A stretch of DNA of 64,000 nucleotides from NCBI GenBank assembly GCA_002396085.1, contig DGWI01000049.1, forward strand, positions 9,992 through 73,991, given 5' to 3'. Position numbers and translations under genes: made by a program. The stretch is from Porphyromonadaceae bacterium UBA4262. Its GTDB lineage: Bacteria; Bacteroidota; Bacteroidia; Bacteroidales; Muribaculaceae. Position 1 is the first letter of the stretch. The number at the start of each line of letters is the position of its first letter. Positions 8,613 through 17,003 of the stretch are shown one piece after another. Below the pieces are notes generated by a model, which saw only the letters and a program-made list of their open reading frames with translations, had not been told where the DNA came from and did not search any database.

Positions 8613-9547
8613 CACCCATAGTCTCAATCATCATACCCATCTACAACACAGCGGCAACGTTGGCACGATGCATCGATAGTGCCTTGGCTCAATCATTTGC
8701 CGATGTGGAGATTGTGCTGGTCGATGACGGTTCGCCCGATGGTGCTGGCGACATCGCCGATGCCTATGCATGTCGCGATGCCCGCATCCATGTGGTGCAT
8801 CAATCCAATGCCGGGCTGGCCGAAGCGCGTCGTGCCGGTATCCATGCCGCCAGGGGCAGATATATTGTGCCACTGGATAGTGATGACACGATGCCCGAGC
8901 GGGCTGTTGAGACATTGTATAGGCACATGACAGAACAGGATTTGGACATGGTTTATGGCTGCTACTGCCGCATCGATGACAAGGGTGAGCAACATTTGGC
9001 AAGCCACCGCAGTCCCGGTGTGATGAGTGGTAGCGAATTCCTGCGGGACGAACTGCTCACACCAGGCAGCATCTGTGGCGCATGGGCTAATATGAGCCGT
9101 CGTGAGTTGTGGACTGATGACATCTTTCCACCATGCAACCTGCGTCTGCCCAGCGAGGATGTTTTCATGTTGGTGAAACTTACACAGCACATCGCGCGCG
9201 TCGCATTGTTCAACGACGTGGTCTATAATTATTACTATAACCCATTGTCATTATCCATCGCAGGCCCCCTGCACAGGCAGGAATTATGGAAACAATACTT
9301 CGCACTGATTAGAGACGACTTGCGGCATCGTGGATTGCTCGATGAACTGGAATCCCACTTGCGGGTCATGGAAGTAGACCGATTGGCATTCTACACCCAC
9401 GACATCGATTGCAGCGACCCGTGGTATCAGCAAGTCATCAAGTATGCCGACGGCAACTTCCCGCTCAAGCACCGGCTGCTGCATCGTCTGCTGCGCCATC
9501 CCCGTCTGCTGCGCACAGCCATCGCCTTGCGCCGCCACCTCCGATAG
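8609..9547 (+). CDS. GT2-family glycosyltransferase
   Basis: A 312-residue GT-A transferase. It begins VSIIIPIYNTAATLARCIDS, with VLVDDGSPDG near residues 36-45 for nucleotide binding, GLAEARRAGIHAARG and the metal-binding PLDSDDTM region. The tail contains basic residues and no confident membrane span. It is translationally coupled to the preceding glycosyltransferase through a 4-nt ATGA overlap and is the last glycosyltransferase in this block. Confidence 0.92.
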   Translation: MTPIVSIIIPIYNTAATLARCIDSALAQSFADVEIVLVDDGSPDGAGDIADAYACRDARIHVVHQSNAGLAEARRAGIHAARGRYIVPLDSDDTMPERAVETLYRHMTEQDLDMVYGCYCRIDDKGEQHLASHRSPGVMSGSEFLRDELLTPGSICGAWANMSRRELWTDDIFPPCNLRLPSEDVFMLVKLTQHIARVALFNDVVYNYYYNPLSLSIAGPLHRQELWKQYFALIRDDLRHRGLLDELESHLRVMEVDRLAFYTHDIDCSDPWYQQVIKYADGNFPLKHRLLHRLLRHPRLLRTAIALRRHLR

Positions 9548-9583
9548 ATTTTATCCATCAATCGAAACACAAATGTTTAGACT

Positions 9584-10219
9584 ATGAGAGCAAGAATCTT
9601 CAATTCAGTCCTTTGGCTATGCGTGGCATGTCTGGCACTGATGGCCATCTGCGACATTGCCGTCAGGGCCACTGCACATGGCCGAACCTATGACAACGTT
9701 GCCGACATCCCACACAACCGTGTGGGACTCTTGCTGGGCACCAGCTCAACCACCCCGCGCGGCACGCACAATTTCTACTACACCTACCGCATCAACGCTG
9801 CGGCACAGCTGTTCCATGCCGGCAAGATCGACTATCTGCTCATCAGCGGCGACAACTCATCGAAGCACTACGACGAGCCCACCATGATGCGCGACTCGCT
9901 GCTGCTGCACGGAGTGCCCGCCGACCGCATCGTGCTCGACTATGCCGGATTCCGCACCCTCGACTCGGTGATTCGTGCCAAAGAGGTGTTCGGCCAGAGC
10001 TCGTTCACCATCATCTCGCAGAAGTTTCACAACGAGCGCGCCCTGGTGCAGGCCCGTCACTACGGCATCGACGCCATCGCCTACAACGCCCACGATGTCA
10101 TCCTGGGCTATCCGTGGATCAAAGTGCAGTGCCGCGAGCGCCTGGCCCGCGTCAAGCTCTACCTCGACCTCCTCACCGGCAAGCAACCCAAGTTCCTCGG
10201 CGAGCGCATCAACATCTAA
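9584..10219 (+). CDS. SanA/YdcF-like DUF218 membrane protein
   Basis: A 211-residue protein with one N-terminal membrane span (about residues 7-24) followed by an extracytoplasmic DUF218 domain. The motifs GLLLGTS, a conserved YR in the first part, YLLISGDN, and IISQKFHNERA match the SanA (vancomycin high-temperature exclusion) group. Family members affect envelope permeability and some are linked to lipid-carrier or peptidoglycan metabolism, but their chemistry is not settled. It follows the glycosyltransferases by 36 nt and may be read with them. Confidence 0.85.
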   Translation: MRARIFNSVLWLCVACLALMAICDIAVRATAHGRTYDNVADIPHNRVGLLLGTSSTTPRGTHNFYYTYRINAAAQLFHAGKIDYLLISGDNSSKHYDEPTMMRDSLLLHGVPADRIVLDYAGFRTLDSVIRAKEVFGQSSFTIISQKFHNERALVQARHYGIDAIAYNAHDVILGYPWIKVQCRERLARVKLYLDLLTGKQPKFLGERINI

Positions 10220-10240
10220 CAGGAAATCGTGGCGTGAAAA

Positions 10241-10280
10241 AATTGCGTGTGAGTCAATGATTGTTGGCTCACACGCAATT
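10241..10280 (-). terminator. Intrinsic terminator of the M16 peptidase gene
   Basis: A 17-bp near-perfect stem (arms 10241-10257 and 10264-10280, 6-nt loop, one G-T wobble) lies 22 nt after the stop codon of the minus-strand gene. On that strand the stem is followed directly by a T run. On the plus strand it lies just after the SanA-like gene but has no T tail there. Confidence 0.8.
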
Positions 10281-10302
10281 GGTTATAAGGATATGCTACT
10301 TA

Positions 10303-13209
10303 TTAGTAGCCGAAGATTTGCTCGAGGGTGACGCGGCGGATGGGGCCGATCTTCTCCAGGGCCTTGATGTCCAGTTCCTTCTCGTCACCGAGGATGAGGT
10401 AACGATAGGGCTTGCCGGCCATGGTCGACTTCTCAAAGTTGACCACGTCTTGCAGCGTCAGACTGGGCAGTGTCTTGTAGACCAGCGAGTTGATGTCGTA
10501 GTCCAGACCCATGCGCTGGGCGGCGAGGTAGCTCCACAGCACATTGCTGCGCACGGTGCGGCGGCTGGCCAGTTTCTTCATCATCGACTCCTTGGCCAGG
10601 TTGAACGCGGCCTCGCTCTGCGGAATCTCACCCACAATCTTGTTGAACTCACCCACACAGTCCATCATCTTGTCGTTCTGGGTGATGATGTAGGTCATGG
10701 CATACTCGGGGTGCTTGACCTCGCTGGGCTGGCGATAGTAGGCGGCGGCCGAGTAGGCAAGACCGCGCGACTCACGCAGTTCCTGGAAGACGATGCCGTT
10801 CATGCCACCGCCGAAGTACTCGTTGAACAGGCCGATGATGGCGGCATGCTCGGGGCTCCACTGGCGATTCTCGTTGTGGTACTGAATCATGTAGATGTTC
10901 TTGGCCTCGTAGGGAGCGAGCAGAATCTCGGTCTGCGGCGTGGGCTGCTCCATGTAGTCCTGACCCTTGGGCACATCAGCCAGACGCTTGGCGGTGCGGT
11001 GGTTGCGGTCGATGGTTGCGGTGAGGTCTTTCTGGCTCAGCGGGCCATAGTAAATGACGGTGTGCTTCATGCCCAGCAGACCCTTGATCAGACCGACAAG
11101 TTCGGCGGGCTTGGTGTTGCGCAGCTGTGCGGCGCTCATGATGTTGGTGTTGGAGTTGCGCGGGCCATACATGCCATACTCGCTCAGACAGCTAAAGCAG
11201 TTCTCCTGGTTGGTCTTGGCATCGTTGCGTGCCTTGATGATGACCTCGACCATGTTGCGGTAGGCCTCCTCGTCAACCTTTGCGTTCTGGGCCAGGTCTT
11301 CGAGCAATGCCAGTGCTTGGGGCATGTTCTCGTTCAAGCCCGACAGGGTGATGTAGGTCTCGTTGTCGCTCACGCTGAAGCCGATGTTGCAAGCCAGGCT
11401 GTACATGCGCTGCTTGAACTCGGTGGCGCTCAGCTTCTGGGTGCCCAAATAGTCCATATAGCTGGCAGCCACCTCATAGCGGTTGTCGGCTGTGCCGCCA
11501 AAGTCAAACTTGAACGTCAGCGAGAACAGGTCGTCCTGCGTGTTCTGCTTATAGAGCAGGGGCAGGCCCTTGCCAGTCTTGGCAACGGTCATTTCCTTCT
11601 TATAGTCGACAAACTGCGGCTGGATGGGTTGCACGGTCTCGCCCAGGATGTTGCTCACAAACGTGCTCTTCATGTCACGGTTGGTGGGAATGGGCGTGAT
11701 GGCAGGCTTGTCAATCTTCTTGGCGGTGGTGTCCTCGCCCATGCGCTTGTAGACGCACACAAAGTTGTCGTTCAGGTGGCGGCGGGCAAAGTCCACAATC
11801 TGCTGCTTGGTCATGCCGGCCATGCGGTCGAGTTTGCCAACCTCCTGACCCCAGTCCACATGGTTGATATATGCGTTGACCAGCTGACGGGCACGGGCAC
11901 CGTTGCTGTCCAGCCCGCGCAGATAGTTGAGCTTGAAGTTGTTGACCACGCTCTGCAGCAGGTCGTCGGCAAAGTCGCCGTTGCGCAGTTTGGCAATCTC
12001 GCCCAGCATCAACTCGCGCACCTGCTCGAGCGACTGTCCCTCGACGGGATAGCCCAGGGCCATGAACATCGAGTAGTCGGTCATCGGGTCGGTGAAGGCT
12101 CCGCTCTGCATCACCTTGTGTGGCTGGTTCAGGTTCAGGTCCATCAAGCCGGCGCTGCCGTTGGCCAGCATGTCGGCGATGACCTCGATGGTGTCGTTCT
12201 GCAGCGATGCTCCGCCGTCAAAGCGCCAGCCCAGCGCCACAAACTCGGCCTCCTGGCCCACGATGTTGGTGTCGACGGGGGCGGTGATGGGTGCCAGCGG
12301 GGCAAACTCGGGACGGGTCAACTGCTTGTTGGGCTTCCAGCTGCCGAAGTGCTTCTCGAGCGTGGCGATGACCTCGTCGCTGTTGAAGTCACCGGCCATG
12401 ATGATGGCCACGTTGTTGGGGCAGTAGTAGTTGTGGAAGTAGTTCTCGATGTTGACAATCGACGGGTTCTTCAGGTGCTCCTGGGTGCCGATAGTGGTCT
12501 GCGTGCCGTAGGGGTGCGTGGGGAAGAGCTTGGCATTCATGGCCTCAAAGAGCTTCCACTGGTCCTTGGCGATGCCGATGTTATACTCCTCGTAGACGGC
12601 CTCCAGCTCGGTGTGGAAACCGCGGATCACCATGTTCTGGAAGCGGTCGGCCTGGATGCGTGCCCAGCGGTCAACCTCGTTGGCGGGGATGTCCTCGGTG
12701 TAGCAGGTGACATCGGTGCTGGTGTAAGCGTTGGTGCCGATGCCGCCAATGCCCGCCATGAGCTTGTCATACTCGTTGGGGATGTTGTATTGCGCGGCCA
12801 GCTGCGACACACTGTCAATCTGGTGATAGAGCACGCGGCGGCGCTCGGGGTCGGTGACCTTGCGATACTCCTCATAGCGGGCCTTGATGTCGGCCAGCAG
12901 CGGAATCTCGGCCTCATAGTTGCTGGTGCCAAACTGCTTGGTGCCCTTGAACATCAAGTGCTCTAGGTAGTGTGCCAGACCGGTGGTCTCGGCGGGGTCG
13001 TTGCGCGAACCGGTGCGCACGGCAATGTGCGCAGCAATGCGCGGGCTCTGATGGTTCTCACTCAAGAACACCTTGAGGCCGTTGCTCAGGGTGTAACACT
13101 TGGTGGCGGTGGGGTCGCCCGGATAGGTCGTCGCCACCGCAGTGCGTGCTGCCATGACCAGGCACACCAGCCCAGCCAGTACAGTCATCAATGCTCTCAT
13201 TTTTCTCAT
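10303..13209 (-). CDS. M16-family zinc metallopeptidase, two-unit form
   Basis: A 968-residue exported peptidase of the insulinase/pitrilysin family. Residues 1-27 form a signal peptide. The inverted zinc motif HxxEH is present as H80-Y-L-E83-H84, with downstream acidic residues in EAVYEEYN suitable as the third zinc ligand. The N-terminal M16 unit covers about residues 40-500 and a second, non-zinc unit about 540-950, as in full-length Bacteroidota M16 proteins; RESRGLAYS in the second unit is a typical substrate-channel motif. It probably degrades peptides in the periplasm. Transcribed alone, between a -7 box at 13262-13269 and a terminator at 10241-10280. Confidence 0.93.
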   Translation of the reverse strand: MRKMRALMTVLAGLVCLVMAARTAVATTYPGDPTATKCYTLSNGLKVFLSENHQSPRIAAHIAVRTGSRNDPAETTGLAHYLEHLMFKGTKQFGTSNYEAEIPLLADIKARYEEYRKVTDPERRRVLYHQIDSVSQLAAQYNIPNEYDKLMAGIGGIGTNAYTSTDVTCYTEDIPANEVDRWARIQADRFQNMVIRGFHTELEAVYEEYNIGIAKDQWKLFEAMNAKLFPTHPYGTQTTIGTQEHLKNPSIVNIENYFHNYYCPNNVAIIMAGDFNSDEVIATLEKHFGSWKPNKQLTRPEFAPLAPITAPVDTNIVGQEAEFVALGWRFDGGASLQNDTIEVIADMLANGSAGLMDLNLNQPHKVMQSGAFTDPMTDYSMFMALGYPVEGQSLEQVRELMLGEIAKLRNGDFADDLLQSVVNNFKLNYLRGLDSNGARARQLVNAYINHVDWGQEVGKLDRMAGMTKQQIVDFARRHLNDNFVCVYKRMGEDTTAKKIDKPAITPIPTNRDMKSTFVSNILGETVQPIQPQFVDYKKEMTVAKTGKGLPLLYKQNTQDDLFSLTFKFDFGGTADNRYEVAASYMDYLGTQKLSATEFKQRMYSLACNIGFSVSDNETYITLSGLNENMPQALALLEDLAQNAKVDEEAYRNMVEVIIKARNDAKTNQENCFSCLSEYGMYGPRNSNTNIMSAAQLRNTKPAELVGLIKGLLGMKHTVIYYGPLSQKDLTATIDRNHRTAKRLADVPKGQDYMEQPTPQTEILLAPYEAKNIYMIQYHNENRQWSPEHAAIIGLFNEYFGGGMNGIVFQELRESRGLAYSAAAYYRQPSEVKHPEYAMTYIITQNDKMMDCVGEFNKIVGEIPQSEAAFNLAKESMMKKLASRRTVRSNVLWSYLAAQRMGLDYDINSLVYKTLPSLTLQDVVNFEKSTMAGKPYRYLILGDEKELDIKALEKIGPIRRVTLEQIFGY

Positions 13210-13261
13210 CTTGCTATAGGTTTTTGTTGGTTTTAGTTACTGTATTTTTTGAAATTTGCTG

Positions 13262-13269
13262 CAAAGTTA
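13262..13269 (-). promoter_or_regulatory. -7 element of the M16 peptidase gene
   Basis: The minus strand reads TAACTTTG, giving a predicted leader of about 50 nt before ATG 13209. The flanking sequence is strongly AT-rich. Confidence 0.6.
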
Positions 13270-13319
13270 ATAAAAGTTTCAGTTGTTGTATTCATTTGAC
13301 GCAACGACATGCCAAAAAA

Positions 13320-13534
13320 TTACACAGTCGGCCAACAATTGTTTTTAAGTTGCCAGTCATTGTTGATTTCCACACCGGCAATCATGGCGTTATGATTCTC
13401 CCACTCCACAAGTCATGCAAGAACTCCACCGCCGGAATTACCTCAACGCCGTTCAGCAACCGCCGATACTTGTCAAGCGAAATCATTCTTTTGTACATAG
13501 CCAACGATGTTGTATTTGCATGATAAAACGACAT
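13320..13534 (-). pseudogene. Putative small gene with a one-base frameshift
   Basis: Reading the minus strand from ATG 13534 gives MSFYHANTTSLA, then MYKRMISLDKYRRLLNG and EVIPAVEFLHD before the frame fails at TGA 13382. Shifting by one base near 13408 continues VEWENHNAMIAGVEINNDW to TAA 13320. The span is 215 nt, one short of 72 codons, which fits a single deletion. I do not recognise the family. A -7 box (TAATTTTG, 13577-13584) and a palindrome lie upstream, which supports it having been a real, perhaps autoregulated, gene. A non-coding origin or a programmed shift cannot be excluded. Confidence 0.4.
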
Positions 13535-13584
13535 GACAATGCTGTTTTATCAAGATAAAACGACAATAAGATGCCGCAAAATTA
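13522..13584 (-). promoter_or_regulatory. Promoter and GTTTTATC/GATAAAAC operator-like palindrome
   Basis: A perfect 18-bp palindrome (GTTTTATC-AA-GATAAAAC, 13544-13561) is followed by the direct repeat GATAAAACGACA at 13522-13533 and 13554-13565. A minus-strand -7 box TAATTTTG lies at 13577-13584, so the repeats cover the predicted start and leader of the small frameshifted gene. This arrangement looks like an autorepressor site, as in toxin-antitoxin or small HTH genes; that is inference. Confidence 0.45.
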
Positions 13585-13644
13585 GGCATAATTTCGTAAA
13601 CCTGCAACGCTTTGGCCTCCAAAATGCTGCTACTACCCGACTCA

Positions 13645-14400
13645 TCACTGGGTGGCGACGGGCAGGCGCACCCAGAGCCAGCGGGGCAGCAGGGTCCAGC
13701 CGGCCACAAGCAGGCGGTAGCGCCAGTCGACGGTGATGACCGGGCGATTGCGCTCGATGCCTTGCACGATGCTCTGCGCCACACGCTCGGGGTCTAGTTG
13801 CATGGGGTAGTGGTTGCCGTCGGCAATGAGCGGCGTGCGCACAAAGCCCGGGCGGATGTCATGGATGTGAATATGGCGCAAGTGTCGGATGGCACGCAAT
13901 TGCGACAGGCACTCCAGGTAGTGGCTCACATAGCGCTTGGTGGCCGAGTAGGCCGGTGCTGCACCCAGGCCCTTGGTGCGGGCAATGCTGCTGATGACGG
14001 CGATGTGGCCTTCATGCTCGGGCTGCTGGGCAAAATAACTGAACACGGCATCGACCATGCGGGTGAAGCCCACGGCATTGGTCTCGACGGTGCGCAGTTC
14101 TTTGTCGGCATCGAGGTCGGGGTTCTGATAGCCGATGCCCGAACTGTGAAAGTAGAGGTCAATGCCGCCCATGCGGTCAATGAGTTGTTGCAGCAGTTGT
14201 GGCGCATCGTCGCGGGTGATGTCTATGCTCTGGGCGGCCACGACTTGCGGCACCTGGGCCATGATGCGTTGCAGCACATCGTCGCGCCGGCCAGCAATGC
14301 CCACTTGCCAGCCCTTGCTCGCCAAGACCTTGACGACCTCAAGCCCGATGCCCGAGGTGGCCCCCATGACGATAGCCTTGCGTTGTTCTGTTTGTTTCAT
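13645..14400 (-). CDS. Short-chain dehydrogenase/reductase (SDR)
   Basis: A 251-residue NAD(P)-dependent oxidoreductase. The cofactor loop is MGATSGIG near residues 11-18, followed by GIAGRRDD, which favours NADP through basic residues. HSSGIGYQ replaces the usual NNAG-like segment, and the catalytic Ser and YSATK are present in the second half, then RPGFVRTPL. The substrate is unknown. ATG 14400 is preferred; a TTG three codons upstream is possible. It shares a 91-bp intergenic region with the divergent thioredoxin gene. Confidence 0.9.
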   Translation of the reverse strand: MKQTEQRKAIVMGATSGIGLEVVKVLASKGWQVGIAGRRDDVLQRIMAQVPQVVAAQSIDITRDDAPQLLQQLIDRMGGIDLYFHSSGIGYQNPDLDADKELRTVETNAVGFTRMVDAVFSYFAQQPEHEGHIAVISSIARTKGLGAAPAYSATKRYVSHYLECLSQLRAIRHLRHIHIHDIRPGFVRTPLIADGNHYPMQLDPERVAQSIVQGIERNRPVITVDWRYRLLVAGWTLLPRWLWVRLPVATQ

Positions 14401-14420
14401 TGGTTGCAACTTTAATTATG

Positions 14421-14466
14421 CAAAGTTACGATTTGTTTTTGGTTCTACAATATTTTTGTACCTTTG
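14421..14466. promoter_or_regulatory. Bidirectional promoter, SDR and thioredoxin genes
   Basis: A minus-strand TAACTTTG (14421-14428) and a plus-strand TACCTTTG (14459-14466) are only 30 bp apart. A TTTG at 14438-14441 is a possible -33 for the plus promoter. Back-to-back polymerases would compete for this stretch. Confidence 0.6.
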
Positions 14467-14491
14467 CGGCATCAAACTCAAAAATCTATTC

Positions 14492-14995
14492 ATGATGAAA
14501 AGACTAACACTTATCGCATTAATCATGCTGCTGGTCGCCTCGTTTGCCAGTGCGCAAGAGGTGAAGAAAGTCTATGACGAGACCATCGATCCCATCGAGC
14601 AGATTGACCAGGCACTGGTCAAGGCTCGTGCCGAGGGCAAGTTTGTCATTGCCCAGGTGGGTGGCAACTGGTGCCCGTGGTGCCTGCGCTTCGCTGCCTA
14701 CATGGAGGCTGACAGTGCCATTACCGACATCGTCGAGAAGAACTTTGTCTATATCCACGTCAATTATCACCCACGCAGGAACAAGGCTGATGCTCGAGCA
14801 CAGCAGATGCTCAAGCGACTGGGCAACTGCGGACGCTTCGGCTACCCCGTGATGGTGGTGCTTGACCAGGACGGCAAGGTTGTTCACATTCAGGACTCGG
14901 CCTTCCTTGAAGAGGGCAAGAGTTACAACCACGATAAGGTCATGAGCTTTTTCAAGCACTGGACTCCCCAGGCTGTGCGTGGCGAGAACCCCTGA
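14492..14995 (+). CDS. Exported thioredoxin-fold protein
   Basis: A 167-residue protein with a signal peptide (residues 1-21, ending SFASAQ). The redox pair is C61-P-W-C64 in GGNWCPWC, and FGYPVMVVLDQDG supplies the cis-proline and central strand. This layout matches periplasmic thioredoxin_7-type proteins that reduce or isomerise disulfides. An upstream in-frame extension from 14162 is rejected because the signal peptide and promoter both place the start at ATG 14492. The second ATG at 14495 is equally possible. Confidence 0.88.
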   Translation: MMKRLTLIALIMLLVASFASAQEVKKVYDETIDPIEQIDQALVKARAEGKFVIAQVGGNWCPWCLRFAAYMEADSAITDIVEKNFVYIHVNYHPRRNKADARAQQMLKRLGNCGRFGYPVMVVLDQDGKVVHIQDSAFLEEGKSYNHDKVMSFFKHWTPQAVRGENP

Positions 14996-15035
14996 AGTCT
15001 GCTTCTTGACAGAGAAACGCAGTGAAGGCACCGAG

Positions 15036-15884
15036 TTAATATTCCTCGGGTAGGATGAGCAGGGTGCCGATTTCGTGACCTTTGTCGTCGACCCAGACAT
15101 AGCGCAACTGCTTGCGCTCGGCCATGGCAGTGGCCAGCAGCAGGTCGGTGAGCGCATGCTCGTTGCGCGCCTTGAACCACTCGGCACGTTTGGCTTGGAC
15201 AAATAGCGGCACATCGACCGCGTCGCGGGTCAGATAAGGTGCCACGACGGTAAACTGGACAGTCGCGGTGTCGGGCATTGACACGGCTTTCATCTCGTTA
15301 ATGCCACGCGACACTAGCGTGTGGTGCTTGAGCACTCGTTGGGCGGCTTGCACAAGTTGAGCAGTGCCCTGCAGCGTGGTGGTGTCGCATCGCATCTGCA
15401 GTGCGCTCACCACACGCCCTATGACATTGGGTTGACCTTGTTGGCGTCCCTGAATGATGAATAGTGTGCCGAACCCGACAGTCATTGCTGTGGCACTGCA
15501 CAGGTAGGTGTGACCGTTGGCATGCTTGGTGAATTGTATGGTCTTGGCCGGCCTCCCCAGCATGGTCGTGTCGGTGATAGCACCGATCGAGTCGGCAGTC
15601 TTGCAGAAGATGTCCTTGCGCTCGACGACCTGCGTGCGCAGGTAACTGTCGGGCGTGAACGGTATCTCGAGGTAGTCGATGCGTGCTAAGTCGAGTGCTA
15701 TGCGGTGCAGGTCGCTGCGCGAGACCATGGCGCGTGCACCCATGCGGCTCCAGGCACCCGCATCATCGCTTACCGCCCAACTGTCGTCGGGTGTTGTCAA
15801 CGTGAAGTAACGATTCTCAATCGTTGAGGCGACGGCAACCATGGCTGCCATCGCCAGTAATGTCAGTGTCAATAGTCGTCTCAT
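15036..15884 (-). CDS. Exported hypothetical protein
   Basis: A 282-residue protein with a clear signal peptide (residues 1-20, ending VAVAS). Family not recognised. The mature part starts with IENRYFTLTTPDDSW, resembling stress-response or lipoprotein domains that begin with a short beta strand, followed by mixed alpha/beta sequence and no membrane spans. It is convergent with the thioredoxin gene and has no obvious operon partner. No motif supports an enzymatic role. Confidence 0.7.
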   Translation of the reverse strand: MRRLLTLTLLAMAAMVAVASTIENRYFTLTTPDDSWAVSDDAGAWSRMGARAMVSRSDLHRIALDLARIDYLEIPFTPDSYLRTQVVERKDIFCKTADSIGAITDTTMLGRPAKTIQFTKHANGHTYLCSATAMTVGFGTLFIIQGRQQGQPNVIGRVVSALQMRCDTTTLQGTAQLVQAAQRVLKHHTLVSRGINEMKAVSMPDTATVQFTVVAPYLTRDAVDVPLFVQAKRAEWFKARNEHALTDLLLATAMAERKQLRYVWVDDKGHEIGTLLILPEEY

Positions 15885-15934
15885 GCCACTTGATGGTTTA
15901 TCATAATAAACCGCAAAAGTGGCAAATTATTGCA

Positions 15935-16345
15935 TCAGGCCGGCAACTCGGTGCGGCACAGCAACAGCACCACATGGGCGCGGTGCTTGCGCCAGGCTGT
16001 GCCATAGTAGGTGTCTTGTTCGCCGTAGAATTGCAGTAGCGCATAGAATGCCAGTGCCTCGATGATGGTGCTTGACAGGATGTCTTCGTTGGGGCTGTTG
16101 CCATCGAACTTCAATTGCAGGGTGATGTTGCCCTCCTCGATGTTGGGATTGTAGTTCCAGCCGGTGACATAGCCCGCCATGCGGGCGAGCAGTTCATTCA
16201 GTCCTTGTTCCACCTTGAGCGATAGCATGCGCTCGTTGTCGGGCGTGAGTGTGTAGATGTCATTGCGGTGTGCCGCGCGCCAGGCGCTCTCGGCATAGAT
16301 GCGGTCGAGAATCGCATCGAGGTTGATTTTCAGTGTCATTTTCAT
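15935..16345 (-). CDS. Hypothetical protein
   Basis: A 136-residue soluble protein rich in aromatic residues, with no signal peptide or membrane span. It begins MKMTLKINLDAILDRIYAES and contains AGYVTGWNYNPN and EALAFYALLQFYG. Family not recognised with confidence; proteins of this look recur in Bacteroidales accessory regions. It is in the same direction as the next upstream gene (16407-16865), 61 nt away, with AT-rich tandem-like spacer sequence between them. Confidence 0.6.
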   Translation of the reverse strand: MKMTLKINLDAILDRIYAESAWRAAHRNDIYTLTPDNERMLSLKVEQGLNELLARMAGYVTGWNYNPNIEEGNITLQLKFDGNSPNEDILSSTIIEALAFYALLQFYGEQDTYYGTAWRKHRAHVVLLLCRTELPA

Positions 16346-16406
16346 GGATGGGTAGATTTGAATAAAGAATTAAGAATTTAGAATTAAGGTTGGGTGTTGC
16401 TGGGGT

Positions 16407-16865
16407 TCAGGCATGGCGCGTCGCATGCAGTTTGCGCTGGCGGTACTGGCGTCGAGCGCGGTCCAGGATGGTGTCGGCATACTCCTCGCTGATGTAGAAG
16501 CGGTTGGCACGGCAATGCTCTAGCACAAACTCGACGGCGCGTGCGATCGACATGCCGTCAGATGCGCACAACTGCGCCACGCGGCCGGCAATCTCATGCC
16601 ACATCGCCACTTGAAGCGAAGATGCAGTTGGCTTTTTACCATGACGCAGCAGTTGGCATACCACCTCGTAGGCACGCTTGAAACTGACATGATAACGCGG
16701 ATGCCCATTGTTGATGACAAAGTGGATGGCATGGCGGCGAGGAGCGGGTGAACCGCGCTCGATCATCAACTGGAGGGTGGGGTTGTACAGTGCGACAAAC
16801 TCCATGTCGCGAGCCTGGCAGTTGGCACTGCGGGCATAGGCTGAGGTAACTTCGGTGTTGTCCAT
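16407..16865 (-). CDS. Hypothetical protein
   Basis: A 152-residue basic, mostly helical protein without signal peptide. It contains EFVALYNPTLQLMIERG near residues 22-38 and HAIHFVINNG shortly after; the C-terminus ends in Arg/His-rich sequence. Family not recognised. A -7 box and a hairpin located at the predicted transcript start lie upstream, suggesting that it has its own promoter. With the following gene it may form a two-gene unit of unknown role. Confidence 0.6.
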   Translation of the reverse strand: MDNTEVTSAYARSANCQARDMEFVALYNPTLQLMIERGSPAPRRHAIHFVINNGHPRYHVSFKRAYEVVCQLLRHGKKPTASSLQVAMWHEIAGRVAQLCASDGMSIARAVEFVLEHCRANRFYISEEYADTILDRARRQYRQRKLHATRHA

Positions 16866-16905
16866 TGTTGGTTAGATTTAAGTGGTAATAATATAGGTAT
16901 GATTA

Positions 16906-16950
16906 CATCGCCAATCGTGCCTCAACGCAACGATTGGCGATGCAAAGATA
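16906..16950 (-). promoter_or_regulatory. -7 element with 13-bp inverted repeat at the predicted start
   Basis: The minus strand carries TATCTTTG (16943-16950). Immediately after it is a perfect 13-bp inverted repeat, arms 16906-16918 and 16930-16942 (CATCGCCAATCGT and its complement) with an 11-nt loop. It would form the 5' end of the transcript of the 16407-16865 gene or act as an operator. It could instead terminate the ABC permease transcript, though no T run follows. Confidence 0.5.
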
Positions 16951-17003
16951 TAATCCACAAAAGGTAAAATGCAAACCTATGTGGTATTTTAACAAAACTT
17001 TAA

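Noticed and set aside
4188..9547. Complete capsule locus
   Set aside because: There is no Wzy polymerase, Wza/Wzc exporter, initiating transferase or sugar-nucleotide operon beside the glycosyltransferases; the only flippase is 17 kb away. It is described as a partial surface-glycan block.
10261..12966. A 901-residue open frame on the plus strand
   Set aside because: Antisense to the M16 peptidase, with a low-complexity V/L/H/G-rich translation and no domain.
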